Shown: in pieces, positions 44,201 to 55,582 of the stretch | Position numbering within the stretch: position 1 is the first letter of the stretch | Layout of the letters: the number at the start of each line of letters is the position of its first letter | NCBI GenBank assembly: GCA_033807775.1 | Contig: CM066319.1 | Span: forward strand, 141,844,983 to 141,908,982 | Source: Saussurea involucrata | Taxonomy: Eukaryota > Streptophyta > Magnoliopsida > Asterales > Asteraceae | Direction of reading: 5' to 3' | Length of the DNA stretch: 64,000 nt | Made by a program: the position numbers and the translations under genes | The notes under the pieces: model-generated | Database searches by the model: none | What the model was told of the DNA's origin: nothing | What the model saw: the letters and a program-made list of their open reading frames with translations, nothing else

Positions 44201-44527
44201 AAGACATCTGGTCCTAAAGTTTTTCAATCTCAAGTGCTATATAACCATCAGTTTTTGAATAAGAACAACAATATGCATCAATCAACTTCATGTTATATCA
44301 ACTGCAATTGCATTCAACTGTTGTTAAAGTTACAGAATCACTTGAATGGTCCCCAATGTGTCCTGAATCAGTCATTTCCAAAGAAAAATCCTAAGACTGT
44401 TCAGAACACATAGAGAAAACCCTCTGGCACACCATCACAGAATGGAAAGCCAGCAGGAAAACCCGTTAACACCCCCAAGTCTAACAAGAAAGGACCCATC
44501 ATGCAATGGGTACCTAAAAAGAACTAA
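41282..44527 (+). pseudogene. COP4 gag (stops at 43391, 44060, 44411)
   Basis: Gag of ~1081 codons in one frame. The N-terminal capsid domain (TAGSLTKPPTLLRDEYPQWK, AIPNDIFQELDSC, LNQLEGGIKTQKNRRTH) is followed by a charged linker. The zinc knuckle CFRCGKPDHFSANC is near 42408-42449. A long coiled coil then covers ~42780-43180 (EKAELEVLQKHKENFFSEK). The tail ends GPIMQWVPKKN with TAA at 44525-44527. The first 703 codons are uninterrupted. Three of the internal stops (TAA 43391, TAG 44060, TAG 44411) look like single changes. The last stop (44525) sits at the gag/pol boundary, where COP2 and COP3 also have one. Function: capsid formation and RNA packaging. Confidence 0.9.
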
Positions 44528-47500
44528 CCTGTCTTGCAGAAGCCTCATGTGCAGATCTGGTACCTAGATTCAGGATGTTCCAGGCACATGACAGGCAATA
44601 AGGAGCTGCTGACTTCATTCAAGAACAAAATGGGAAGTGCACTAACCTTTGGAGGAGATCAACAGGGACAGATTAGAGGTTATGGTGTTTTAAATAATGG
44701 TGGTGTTTCAGTTTCAATGGTTGCTTATGTTGAAGGATTAAATCATAATCTGCTTAGCATAAGTCAACTGTGTGATCATGGGTTCGATGTCAATTTTAAG
44801 AAGAAATATTGTTCATTGTTGCTTTCCGAGTCTGGTCAAGAACTTTTAAGAGCCGACAGAAAAGGCAATCTGTATAAAATGAATTTTAATCCAAATCAAA
44901 GTACTTCAACAGAAAAACTCTATTTAGTTTCTTTGAATAAGGAAGATGCCTGGCTCTGGCATAAAAGATTTGCTCATTTGAACTTTTCAAATCTTGACAA
45001 ACTCGTGAAACTCAACTTGGTGAAAGGTCTGCCTTCACTTAAATTTGACAAAGACCATCTCTGTTCTGCTTGTGAACTGGGTAAAATGAAAAGAACTTCA
45101 CACAGAACAAAGAGTGATCACAGTTGCCCCAGACCTTTGCATATGCTTCATGTGGATCTTTGTGGTCCAATTTCTATGCAAAGTCTGTCGGGCAAAAAGT
45201 ATATTCTTGTGCTTATTGATGAGTATTCTAGATATACTTGGGTTGAGTTCATCAGAGTAAAATCTGATGTCCCATAAATTTTGATAAGTTTGTTGAAGAG
45301 AATACAGGTTCTGTTATGTCTTAAAGTCCAAAAGTTGAGAAGTGATAATGGGACGGAGTTTAAAAATGCCAGAATTGATGCCTACCTATCAGAGGAAGGA
45401 ATCTCCCAGAACTTCTCAGCTGCCAGAACTCCTCAACAGAATGGTGTTGTGGAGAGAAAGAACAGAACTCTGGTAGAAGCCGCCAGAACTATGTTGGCTG
45501 GTTCTATTCTCCCAATCAACTTCTGGGCAGAGGCAGTCTCAACAGCCTGTTTTACCCAGAACAGAGCTGTAATTGTGAAAAGATTCAAGAAGACTTCTTA
45601 TGAACTCATCAACAATCGAAGGCCAAATGTGAAATTCTTTCATGTTTTTGGCTGCAAATGCTACATCTTGAATGATAGAGAACAACTGGGCAAGTTTGAC
45701 AAGAAGGCTGACGAAGGAATCTTTATTGGTTATTCCTTAACCTCTAAAGCCTACAGAGTCTACAATACCAGAACCAGGGTCATTCAAGAGAGCATCAATG
45801 TGTCCTTTGATGAAAATACATCAAGTTCCTCTGATCGCAAATCACCAGAGGGGACACAGACTAAAGAAAAGCCAAGTTCTTCCAAGACAAGAGAAGATGA
45901 TATCAATCTATTATTCAACGATTTCTTCGATGATGATGATTCCTCTGTCGATATCACCAGAGGTAATCAAGCTCAGAATTCTGCTGAACAAAATCTGACA
46001 GGTACATCTCTTACTGGTCCTTCCAATTCTTCACCATCTACTTCTCTGTCTACAGGTGTAATTCAGAGAAATGAGGGACAAGGTTCAGATGCAAGAGAAC
46101 CTGAACAAGAGCCATCATCACCACCTGTAATTCATATTGGAAGAAACTCATTGTATGAAAGCTCACCATCTCAGAGCCCTGTTGGTACATCACAGAGCGA
46201 TGAAGCCACTCTCCAGAGCTGTATGCCTTAGAGCCCTGGTGCCAATCCTCAGAGCTCTGATGCTGGCATACGTATTTTCCCATTAGAAGCACAGACTACA
46301 CCTGTTGTCCATGCTCCAATGACCAGATGGACAAAGGATCACCTCCATCATCTAATTATCGGTGCTGCTGAAGATGGTGTAAAGACAAGGTCTGCAACAA
46401 TCAATGAGGCTTTCTTTGTTAATTTCCTAAGTATGATTGAGCCAAAGAAGATTTCTGATGACCCAAACTGGATCGAAGCCATGCACGAGGAGCTTCTGGA
46501 GTTTGAAAGAAATAAAGTTTGGTCCTTGGTTCCACTTCCTGAAAACAAAATTGCTATTGGAACCAAGTGGGTGTTCAGAAATAAAAAGGATGAAGATGGG
46601 ATTATCATCAGAAACAAAGCTCGGCTGGTTGCAAAGGGATATTGCCAAGAAGAGGGAATCGATTATGATGAAACTTTTGAACCCGTGGCTAGGTTAGAAG
46701 CCATCAGAATCTTCTTAGCTTATGCTGCCCATAAAGGTTTCAAGGTCTATCAGATGGATGTGAAATATACCTTTCTGAATGGCAGACTACAAGAAGAAGT
46801 CTACGTCCAGCAACCACCAGGTTTTGAAAGCTCAGAGTTTCTAGACCACGTATACAAGCTAGACAAAGCTCTGTATGGCCTTAAGCAAGCTCCCAGAGCC
46901 TGGTATGAAACTCTGTCAAATTTTCTGTTGGCCAATCACTTCGAGAAAGGTACTGTCGATACAACCTTATTCATTAGGAGGTATAAGAATGACATTCTTC
47001 TGGTCCAAATATATGTTGATGACATTATTTTTGGGTCTACTAGGCAGGAATACTATGATAGGTTTGAGGATTTGATGAAAAGTGAATTCAAAATGAGCAT
47101 GATGGGAGAACTTTCATTCTTCCTTGGTTTACAAGTTAAACAATCCATCAGAGGGACTTTCATAAGTCAATCTAAATACATCTATGATATTTTGAAAAAG
47201 TACAAGCTCAATAATTCAAATCCTATGAAAACTCCTATTGCCACTGGAGTTAAACTTGATCATGATCCTCACGGTGAATCTGTGGATATCAAGAACTACA
47301 GAGGCATGATAGGGTCACTTCTGTATTTGACTGCAAGCAGACCTGATATAATGTTTGCAACATGTCTTTGTGCTAGATTTCAAGCAAATCCTAAAGAATC
47401 CCATTTGTCTGCTATCAAACGAATTTTTAAATATCTCAAAGGGACTCAATTTTTGGGTCTCTGGTATCCTCTTAATTCTGGTTTTGAGCTTGTAGCATAC

Positions 47501-47959
47501 ACAGATTCAGATTATGGAGGATGCAGGAATGACATAAAGAGTACTTCTGGTAGCTGCCAATTGCTTGGAGAAAAATTGGTGAGTTGGACTTCCAAGAAAC
47601 AGAACTGCGTATCAACTTCTACAACAGAAGCAAAATATGTTGCTGCTGCTAGTTGTTGTTCTCAAGTGATCTGGATGAAAACACAACTCAAGGACTATGG
47701 CATGAAGTACAGCAAAATCCCAATTCTGTGCGACTCCAAAAGTGCAATAGCAATTACAGCTAATCCAGTCCAGCACTCAAAGACAAAGCATATCGACATA
47801 AGGTACCATTTTATAAAGGATCATGTTGAAAATGGGACGATTGAAATGTACTTTGTTTCAACCGACTTCCAACTTGCTGATTTGTTTACAAAAGCCCTTG
47901 ATGAAAGGAGATTCAACTTCTTAATCAGCAAGATGGGCATGCTGAACATGTCCTCCTAA
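44528..47959 (+). pseudogene. COP4 pol: protease, integrase, reverse transcriptase, RNase H
   Basis: In frame with gag. Protease: DSG at 44567-44575. Integrase: zinc finger HKRFAHLNF...CSACELGK (44960-45080), catalytic Asp in HVDLCGP (~45155), Asp 45344 in RSDNGTEF and Glu 45451 in GVVERKNR, all three present. Reverse transcriptase: WVFRNKKDEDG, QMDVKYTFLNG and YVDDIIFGS at 47012. RNase H: YTDSDYGG near 47498, STTEAKY, CDSKSAI and HIDIRYHF. Stops are TAA 45275 inside integrase and TAG 46229 in the linker before reverse transcriptase, then the natural TAA 47957. Catalytic residues are intact, but the two stops make this copy inactive unless read through. Confidence 0.93.
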
Positions 47960-48826
47960 CTCTGTTCAAAACTCAACAGAGCCTCTGATGTTCTTACCAG
48001 AGCTCTGTCAAAATGGTTAGGTAGGATACTTCACCAGAGCCTCTGATGATCATCTCAGAGCTCTGTCAGCATACTTTTTCAATATTTTCCTCTGTGCATT
48101 TCATTTCTGTATATACTTTTATTTTCCTTTTGTAAATTTTGTTGCAAGAAAAGAGAAAAGCAAAAAAGAAAAATCTGTCAATTAAGCTCATAATTCAAGG
48201 GGAAGCTTAAGAGAAAGATAAGCATGGTTTAAGGGGGAGCAAGTCAAATAAATTTCAAATCTAATTGACTTTGCTCATTGAACAAAAAGGGAAAATCTTT
48301 TTAAGGAAAGGAAAACCTGTACTGATGAAAACATTGTTGATAATGTCAAGAACTTACTAGAACTCTGATATTTCACCAGAGCCTCTGATGATGCTCACCA
48401 GAACTCTGTGAAATTTCTGAGTCAGTTCTGATCTCGTTCCTTGACTGTTTTCACATTAGATTCAGGATTTTTAAATGATTTTTGGGTAAAGGTGAAACAT
48501 CTTGGGTTACTTGAAAAGAATGAACATGGTCACTCATCAGAGGAAAGTTGTGCTGAGTTCCACCAGAACTCTGCCAGCTTTCTGCCACGTCATCAGAAGT
48601 ACTGCCATCAGAGGTGCGGGTTATTCTTAAGCGTCAACCACTTGTCACCCACACATCTCTAACCGTGACGGTTCCATAGCCAGAAATCTGTCAGACCCAA
48701 ATCCACGTGGCATTCTCAGATTGAGAAACCAACCGTTAGTTGTTCCCACGTTCTACTGTAGAGGTCGTTCTCTGAAACTCGAGTACCTACAGTACCTACG
48801 ACGCTAATCCAGCCATACGTTTCAAG
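47960..48826 (+). promoter_or_regulatory. COP4 pol-eORF spacer with LTR-like motif cluster
   Basis: Non-coding. It contains CAGAGCCTCTGATG and CCAGAGCTCTGTC pairs at ~47975-48070, ~48375-48415 and ~48560. A polypurine-like TTTAAGGGGGAGC is near 48228. Three ACGT-core sites follow: GCCACGTCAT ~48584, CCACGTGG 48703 and CCCACGTTC ~48745. Motif cluster, ACGT cores and then TATA is the same order as in the LTR. Confidence 0.6.
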
Positions 48827-48834
48827 TATAAATA
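48827..48834 (+). promoter_or_regulatory. Putative internal promoter TATA box before the COP4 eORF
   Basis: TATAAATACCC, 123 bp before ATG 48950. The identical 11-base word precedes the COP2 eORF by 131 bp. A pyrimidine-rich leader lies between. Promoter activity is inferred. Confidence 0.6.
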
Positions 48835-48949
48835 CCCATTCCCATGACCCATTTCATTTCTAACGCTTACTAAAGATTCAAACCTTCATATTCTTTCCCT
48901 CCTTTGTTCAAAATCCTTTGAGTTCTTCCAAAACCCTAAACCTGCAACA

Positions 48950-49790
48950 ATGGCAGAACAAGCTCATTCCGCAGAATCGAGTAGGATAGGACCCGTCGAC
49001 CAAATCGTAATCCTTCCATACGATTTTGTAGACAATAATTATCGCTTCGACGCCAATCCAGGCAACTATTTGCCCGTATATCATGTGTTTGTCGAGTTTT
49101 TTAGAAACTCAGAAATCTTTCGTGCCCTCACCATGTTCGACGATGACCTACCTGAACTTTATGTACAACAATGGTGGACTACTTGTCAGTTCCATCCAGA
49201 ATAGAAAGGGATCATCGGCAACGTTGATTCTGGAAGACAAGGAGGAGCAGGCACTGTACGTATCCGTGACAAAACCCTAAGAAGAATCTTTGGGATGCAG
49301 ACTAAAAGACAGTTGGGAATTCAAGCGTATGAGAAACCCCCAAAGGTTGTTGTTCTTCTTGACTTCATGAAGTTCTTAGGTTACAACCACACCCTGAACA
49401 AGATTGGTGAATTCAGAAGAGGCCATTTACCCCCAGTGTGGAATTTCATGTTCTCCACACTGAACAGAACCCTAACTTGTAAATCTGGTAGCCAAGACCA
49501 AGCCAGCACAGAGATTTTTCAGATTATGTATGGCCTATACTTCAAAAGAAATTTTGATTATGCCAACATTCTCTACAAAGACCTTCTTTCTGCTGTCAAT
49601 ACCAAGACTTCCACAATAGCAAGAGGAGGAATTGTAGGAGTCCACAGAAACTTGAAAGCCATCAGATATCAAAGATTTATCAGCCTCATCATCAGAAAAG
49701 CCTTCCCAATCTTGCAACTAAATCAACAGGGAAATCCAACCCCTGTTTGGGTAATGTCCAAATTCTCTCCAACAACTACAGGTGAGTATC
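48950..49790 (+). pseudogene. COP4 eORF, N-terminal part (stop at 49202), cut by ATH
   Basis: ATG 48950 opens a frame that reads PVYHVFVEFFRNSEIFRALT and LYVQQWWTTCQF to TAG 49202. It then continues in frame with FMKFLGYNHTLNKIGEF, LPPVWNFMFSTLNRTLT and NFDYANILYKDLL. This lines up with the COP2 eORF N-terminus (FLKSTHISYALT, IYIEHQTQFWA, WRFFVHTLMHCIS, KFNFSQMIFNDL), so the two are probably homologous. ATH is inserted after 49790. Function unknown. Confidence 0.82.
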
Positions 49791-51072
49791 TGATAACGCC
49801 ACTTTTTGGCGTTATTTTCGGTCCTCAAACCAATGAGATTGGCTTGTGTTCTAGCAAAAAGGCAGAACTTTATGGTTTATCGAGTGAAATGTATAGGTAA
49901 TCTAAAAGACGGCAATCATCGAGAAAAGAAGCGGAAAAGAGCCCAAAACGAGTACAAAAAGAAGCCAACGGAAGCCCGAGATCCCAGCCCAAGACCCGTG
50001 CCCGAACCAGGACCCGAACCTGACCCAGAACCTGATCCGGACACATCAGGGAAACCGCGCGGTTTGTCCCGCGGTTTGCAAGCCACGGGACAAGTGGCGT
50101 AAGTCCATGTTTCAGCTCTATAATTTGGTGTTTTCCGGATTTTAGGTCATTATCTCGACACGCGCGACGGGAGGCAGCTTGGGGGCGATTTTTAGAGCAC
50201 TTTCAGGTATTTTGGAGCCACGATAGAGGATCGGTTGAGGACAAGTTCACCACGCGAAGCGGATTAGAGCCGAGAGAAGGGAGTTCACCATTCCATTCAT
50301 GACGTTCACGATCACTATGTTTGCACACACGATTTCTCTTCCTTTCCTTGTGTTTTTATCCACCACCAACATGAACTAATATTTAGATGTTGGGGGTTGG
50401 AATGAATTTGGTTTAAGCTTATAGACATTTGATTTGAACCTTTTATCAGTTTTTCCTAATTTAATGAAGCATGTGATTTAATCTTTAATGCTTTTGTGAG
50501 TTTGGCCAGCTTTCAATTGTTTTGTTTGTTTTTCAATTAAGTTCGAGAGAATTAATTGTTAACTAGGACTAGAAATTGCATGCCTAAGGTGAGAAATTGG
50601 ATAGAGATATACCAAGTAAACCTTAGTCCCGTTGCAATCACGAGTTTAATGTGTTTTGAATTCCATAGGTGAGATCGAGAGATAAAATTTGTGTTTTTCA
50701 AGATAAAACCCGTTGATGCTTGAGAAAGAACAACGGTGATTTTAGAGATTGGGTATTCATTATACGGAATAACTGGTAGTTGTTTTAAGTCAAGTGTTTG
50801 TACGTGAAAACCTTAGGATTTCCAACCCTCAACTGTTTTCTCTATCTGAAGTTTCCTAAGTTGTTTACTGTCCCGTTTGTGGTTTGTTTTCTTGCAATTA
50901 ATTAGTTTAATACCAACAACTCAAATTTGCGACCGTTCAGTTAATAGATCTTATAGTCATTGTGATACTTAGTTCCTAGTTCCCTGTGTTCGATACTCGT
51001 AATTTTGTACTATTACTTGATTCGAACCGTACATTTGCGGTTAGATTTATGGGGGTGTAAACTCACCTATCA
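49791..51072 (+). repeat. ATH 5' LTR (1282 bp)
   Basis: It starts TGATAACGCC and folds back on GGCGTTATTTTC, ending CACCTATCA. A 98-codon frame near its start (Pro/Glu/Asp repeats PEPGPEPDPEPDPD) appears in both LTRs. It is coding-like by composition only, so I do not call it a gene. Confidence 0.95.
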
Positions 51073-51078
51073 AGTTTT

Positions 51079-51096
51079 TGGCGCCGTTGCCGGGGA
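51079..51096 (+). other. Primer-binding site of ATH
   Basis: TGGCGCCGTTGCCGGGGA six bases after the LTR, the site usual in Athila-type elements. Confidence 0.88.
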
Positions 51097-51340
51097 ACTA
51101 GTTTCAACTGATAGCACTACCAGCTATAAGCGCTATTACATTGAAATTTTTTATTATTTTTTTTATTTTGTTTCATCACTTTCAGTTTTTGGATTGCTAT
51201 TTTTGTTTACCTTCCGTTTCAGGTACTAATTGGTTTATGCCAAGGAAAACCCGAGGGGAAGGACTCGAACCACCGATCCGGAAATCGAAAGGACCGTCCG
51301 TAAGTTACGAAAAGAATCTAAAGCTAAAAGACATCTGAAG

Positions 51341-52530
51341 ATGGGCGACGAAGCTCCTCCTGAGAGACGCCCTATGCGGTCGTTTGCCGATCCAAATGTG
51401 GCAGCCGCACGCATAGGCATCCAAGCACCCACCACTGCGGAAAATTATTTCGAGATCAAGCCGAGTACCATCGTGATGGTACAGCAGAATCAGTTTGGGG
51501 GAGCGCCAACTGAAGATCCCCATGCACACCTTCGTGCATTTGAACGGATCTGCAATACGTTCAAGATCAATGGGGTGAACGAGGATGCCATCAAGCTAAG
51601 ACTATTCAGCTTCTCACTCAAGGGTAGAGCTGAAATTTGGATAGAGGGCCTACCATCGGATCAGATCACTACATGGGCCGACCTGAAAGCTGCATTCCTC
51701 CAGAAATTCTTCCCACCGGGAAGAACCGCTCAACTGATGGTCGACATCACCCACTTCGCTCAATGGGACCAAGAGACTCTATACGAGGCATGGGAGCGAT
51801 ATAAAGACATGTTAAAAAGTGTCCACATCATGGGTTACACGGTTGGGTAATTATCCAAACGTTCTTTGGAGGCCTTCACCTGCAGTTCTAGAATGACATC
51901 ACTGCTGCAGCGGGTGGAGCCCTTATGAATAAGACGTATGAAGAAGGAGTTGACTTGATCAAGAACTTAGCCAAGCATAGCTATGCCACTCCACGATCTT
52001 TTATCAGACGGGTAGCTAGTGTTCAAGAGTCAGACGAATTGAAGGTGATAAAAGCCCAATTAGCTGCTATCACGAATCATTTGAAGGGAGGCAATCCGAA
52101 AGTGTTCTCCGCTGCTCAAGAACCTGAACAGGTTCAGTTCTTACAGAACCGGCATAACCAGCCGAGGAACGACCCTTTTTCGAACACCTGTAATGAGGGG
52201 TGGAAACGACACCCTAATTTCTCATGGAGTCAACCACAAGGGCAACCCGGCCAACAACAAGGTAACCATTCTAATTTTCCAATTCTTCTAATGCTAACAA
52301 TGCTTACCGTCCTCCAGGTTTCAACCAAAGGAAATTCGACGAAGGACCATCCGTAGAGAAGAAACCAGGGCTGGAGGATATGATGATGAAGTTTATGACA
52401 AAGATGCATGGCACGGTTGAAGAGTTAGCAAGCACGGTTAACACGGTCAAGGCGGCTACTGATCAGAACACGGCATCCATAAGGCTCTTTGAAAGACAAG
52501 TGGGGCAAATTTCTGAAGCCCTACAAAACT
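51341..52530 (+). pseudogene. ATH gag, frameshifted
   Basis: From ATG 51341 (an in-frame extension runs back to 51230) the capsid reads TAENYFEIKPSTIVMVQQNQ, FGGAPTEDPHAHLRAFERIC, LRLFSFSLKGRAEIWIEGLP, FFPPGRTAQL and LYEAWERYKDML, a standard Athila Retrotrans_gag domain. A frameshift near 51843 and a TAG near 51892 break it. The next part is open at 51925-52356 (GGALMNKTYEEGVDLIKNLA) in another frame, with a Gln/Asn-rich tail. More shifts follow before the protease, so this copy cannot make full-length Gag. Confidence 0.88.
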
Positions 52531-52673
52531 GAGCTCCCGAAACCTTTCCAAGTCAAACCGAAAGGAAAACCCGGGAATAGTGCAAAGCCGTTTATCTGAG
52601 AAGTGGCAAGGAGCTGATCAATGAGCCTACACGAGAACCGTCATCAAAGGAAACCGAGCCCAAAAGGAAAGAG

Positions 52674-53477
52674 GTGGAGATCATAGATATGGATGAGTTG
52701 GAAGCCGATGAAGATATTGTGATTAAAGAGAACAAGAGGAGTGAAGAGAAGAAGCCAAAGCAACCACCGGTCAAGCCGACAGCTCCAAAAGTGCCATATC
52801 CGAGCAGGCTTAAAGCGCATAAGGATGATGTTAATTTCTCTAAATTTCTTGATATATTTAAAAAGTTACATATTAACATTCCTTTTGCAGATGCTTTGGC
52901 ACAAATGCCCTCATATGTGAGATTCTTGAAAGATATCCTTTCTAACAAAAGGAAGATTGAGGAGCACACGACAGTTGCACTTACTGAGGAGTGCAGCGCG
53001 ATCATTCAGAACAAGCTTCCCCCAAAGCTTAAGGATCCAGGGAGTTTTTCGATCCCTATTCAAATTGGGAATCTTTGTTTTGATAAGGTATTATGCGATT
53101 TAGGAGCAAGTATTAATCTAATGCCTTTATCTGTTTTCAGGAAACTTAGCTTGGGAGAAGTGAAGCCAACATACATGACACTTCAGCTTGCAGATAGATC
53201 AATAGTGTATCCATATGGAGTGATAGAGTATGTTCTCATCAAGGTTGACAAGTTCTACTTCCCGGTGGACTTCGTGGTGCTGGACAATGATGAGGATATA
53301 GAGGTCCTGCTGATATTGGGAAGATCCTTTCTGGCCACGAGCAGAGCACTGATCGACATGGAAGAAGGTGAGATGACATTGAGGGTTGGCGGCGAAAGGG
53401 TAACATTCAAGATGTTCGATAATGTACGAGGTCAAGTTGGAGAGGAGCCGGGTAATCACGAAAAGCCTAAGGAGTGA
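52674..53477 (+). CDS. ATH aspartic protease domain
   Basis: 267 codons open to TGA 53475. An N-terminal acidic/basic linker is followed by the Athila-type region (YPSRLKAHKDDVNFSKFLDI, LHINIPFADALAQMPSYVRF, LPPKLKDPGSFSIPI). The retropepsin core then has Asp in CDLGASINLMP at 53097 and a flap-region YPYGVIEYVLIKVDKFYFPV, then LLILGRSFLATSRALIDM. This is the Gag-processing protease of a Ty3 element. It is out of frame with gag here. The expected reverse transcriptase does not follow: the frame ends within ~30 codons of the protease. Confidence 0.88.
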   Translation: MEIIDMDELEADEDIVIKENKRSEEKKPKQPPVKPTAPKVPYPSRLKAHKDDVNFSKFLDIFKKLHINIPFADALAQMPSYVRFLKDILSNKRKIEEHTTVALTEECSAIIQNKLPPKLKDPGSFSIPIQIGNLCFDKVLCDLGASINLMPLSVFRKLSLGEVKPTYMTLQLADRSIVYPYGVIEYVLIKVDKFYFPVDFVVLDNDEDIEVLLILGRSFLATSRALIDMEEGEMTLRVGGERVTFKMFDNVRGQVGEEPGNHEKPKE

Positions 53478-55582
53478 TAAGAAGGAAGGTCTAGCCACGA
53501 CCGAAACCAAGGCGCTGGGTGGGAGGAAACCCACCGAGGTTTGCGTTTTATGTTACTATTTATGTGTTAGAGTGTTCTTTATTTAAAAAAAATTGCAACA
53601 GAGACTTACATGGTATTGTCCGCGGCCTACAAACCGCGCGCTAAACCACGTGGGTCCCTATGGCCGTTTTGGGTTTCTCGTGTGGTGTTTGTTCTGTTCT
53701 TGCGTGTGTCGTTTTTATTTTCTTTGCGTTCTTTTTCCTTTTGCTTTCTTGTGTTTTTTCATGCTCTCTCTCCGTCCCCTCCGATGTCTCTCATTAGGGC
53801 GCTCAAATCTTTTCATGAGAATCTTCTCCGCCCAGTCAAACATGTATGTTCTAACTTTGTATGTTAACGAGTGATGTTTGTGTCCTTATTAGTTAAACGA
53901 GATGCAACAAACCTAAGTTTCACTTAGGTTTGGGGTGCCTCACTTTTCAACATCTACACACTCATTTTTAATCCTGTGCAAACCTCGGTTTCACCGAGGT
54001 TTGGGGTTGGCTTTGTCTGACAAACCTAGGCCACGACCTAGGTTTGGGGTGGCCATTTATGAATAACTCTAGGCCCACTATTTGATGTTTTGTATTGATG
54101 TTTTGTCCTTCCTGCTTGATGATTGTAATAACTGCACAATGATTTGTGTCGCATCGCCTACAACGTTACTTGCACATTGGGGACAATGTGTGGGTAAGGT
54201 TTGGGGTTGCCCAATCGGGCCCACATTTATGCACGTAGATTTCCTGCACTTCTGAATGGTTAGATCATAGTAGCTGAATTTTTGTTTTGAATGACTTAGA
54301 CCGACCGTTGTGGGAAGAATCTTGTGATAGTGACGTGACCATTAGGGAAGGACCGGGAAAAGACATGACTAGGGACATTAGTGGAGACCACCCAATAGTG
54401 AGATTTGAGCCTAAATGACGCCTTTCACTTCGAGGGATTTAAACACCAAATTCGTATACACTTTCTCGAATTCCTTATCGTGATTATAGAATGATCTCGC
54501 TATAGTATTGCATTGAGTAGCAAAGACGACCATCGGGATATTGGGTAAGGGTATAGTAGACCATATCGTGTGGACCTTAAGAGATGATTCCAGGCATTGT
54601 GTGAAATTTTAACCCGTTTTTAGCTATCGCTCCTTTTTACCCATTGTGTGTACCCATAACCTTTTTGCAGCCAAACACTCACCCTATTCATTTCATGACC
54701 CACCATTAAATCCTAACCAAAAGCCTTAGCCAACCCTTATCCGAAAGTGTGTCAATCAGAAGCAGTACAGGCCAGTCATGAAAATAGATAGAAAAGAGGG
54801 CCAATGCAGCCCCAATCAAATAAAGAGGACCAATGAAGTCCCAACTTAAAAAAAAATATACAAAAAGAAAATACAAGAAGAAAATAAATACAGTTGTTTA
54901 GATAGCTTTACCGCAGAAAATAAGAGAGTCAAAACGACTCCAGCAGTGACAAAGAGGGCCAAATAATAGAAAGTGAAGTCAAGAAGTTCAGAACTGCTAA
55001 TGGTTGACACACCGAGGATTTTTGATCCGTTCACCCTTCGTTTCTTAGCCATAACCCTAGCCCCGTTACAACCCTTGTAAAGACCTGGAGGATCTTCTGG
55101 AAAATGTGATTAGGGTATACGACCACCTTTACCAATATTCCCTGTCTTGCTACTTGATTCCTTTCTAAGATCGACTTTTTGGACATTTATGCGTCTTTCA
55201 TTAGAGTTGTCATGTAATTTTCGAGTATTCTTGTACATAAATTCCTTATACATGACAACATGTGCGACAGCCTAGGTTCGAGTGAAATGAGAGTATTCCG
55301 TGAGGTAGGGTCGAGGCGAAATGTTTTCCCTAGTATGTTTGGACCTAGTACATCCTTAATGTAACCGAAGCAGTCACGAGTTCAACTCACAATGGAAGGA
55401 CATAGATCAAACAGGATAAGGATGAGGCGAGAGTGAGATAGGCATTCACGGGTATGGGAAATCACCAGTGCATTACGTGGAACCAGTTGGGAGTTGTGCA
55501 ATTATTATTTCACTGATATATGCTTTTATTCTATTTTATCGATAATTTGCTTGAGGACAAGCAACGCTCGGTTTGGGGTTGT
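53478..55582 (+). other. ATH 3' non-coding region
   Basis: It begins with GGCGCTGGGTGGGAGG and AAACCCACCGAGG, an Athila-typical motif after the coding region. Three hairpin/GGTTTGGGG modules follow (listed separately), then a further GGTTTGGGGTTGCCC near 54197. The remainder is unique sequence with no readable reverse transcriptase or integrase in any frame. It ends in the polypurine tract GGTTTGGGGTTGT at 55570-55582. Open frames of 80-93 codons at 53593-53874 are not similar to anything I recognise. Confidence 0.75.
53911..54052 (+). repeat. Three hairpins each followed by a polypurine-like GGTTTGGGG
   Basis: ACCTAAG-TTTCA-CTTAGGT (53911-), ACCTCGG-TTTCA-CCGAGGT (53982-) and ACCTAGG-CCACGA-CCTAGGT (54024-) each run straight into TTGGGGT. 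Stem sequences differ between hairpins but pairing is kept. The same GGTTTGGGGTTG forms the real polypurine tract at 55570. Confidence 0.85.

Noticed and set aside
49806..50102. 98-codon PEPGPEPDPEPD frame as an LTR-encoded gene
   Set aside because: Present in both ATH LTRs but with a different end because of point changes; no start context, and such low-complexity frames are common in long LTRs.
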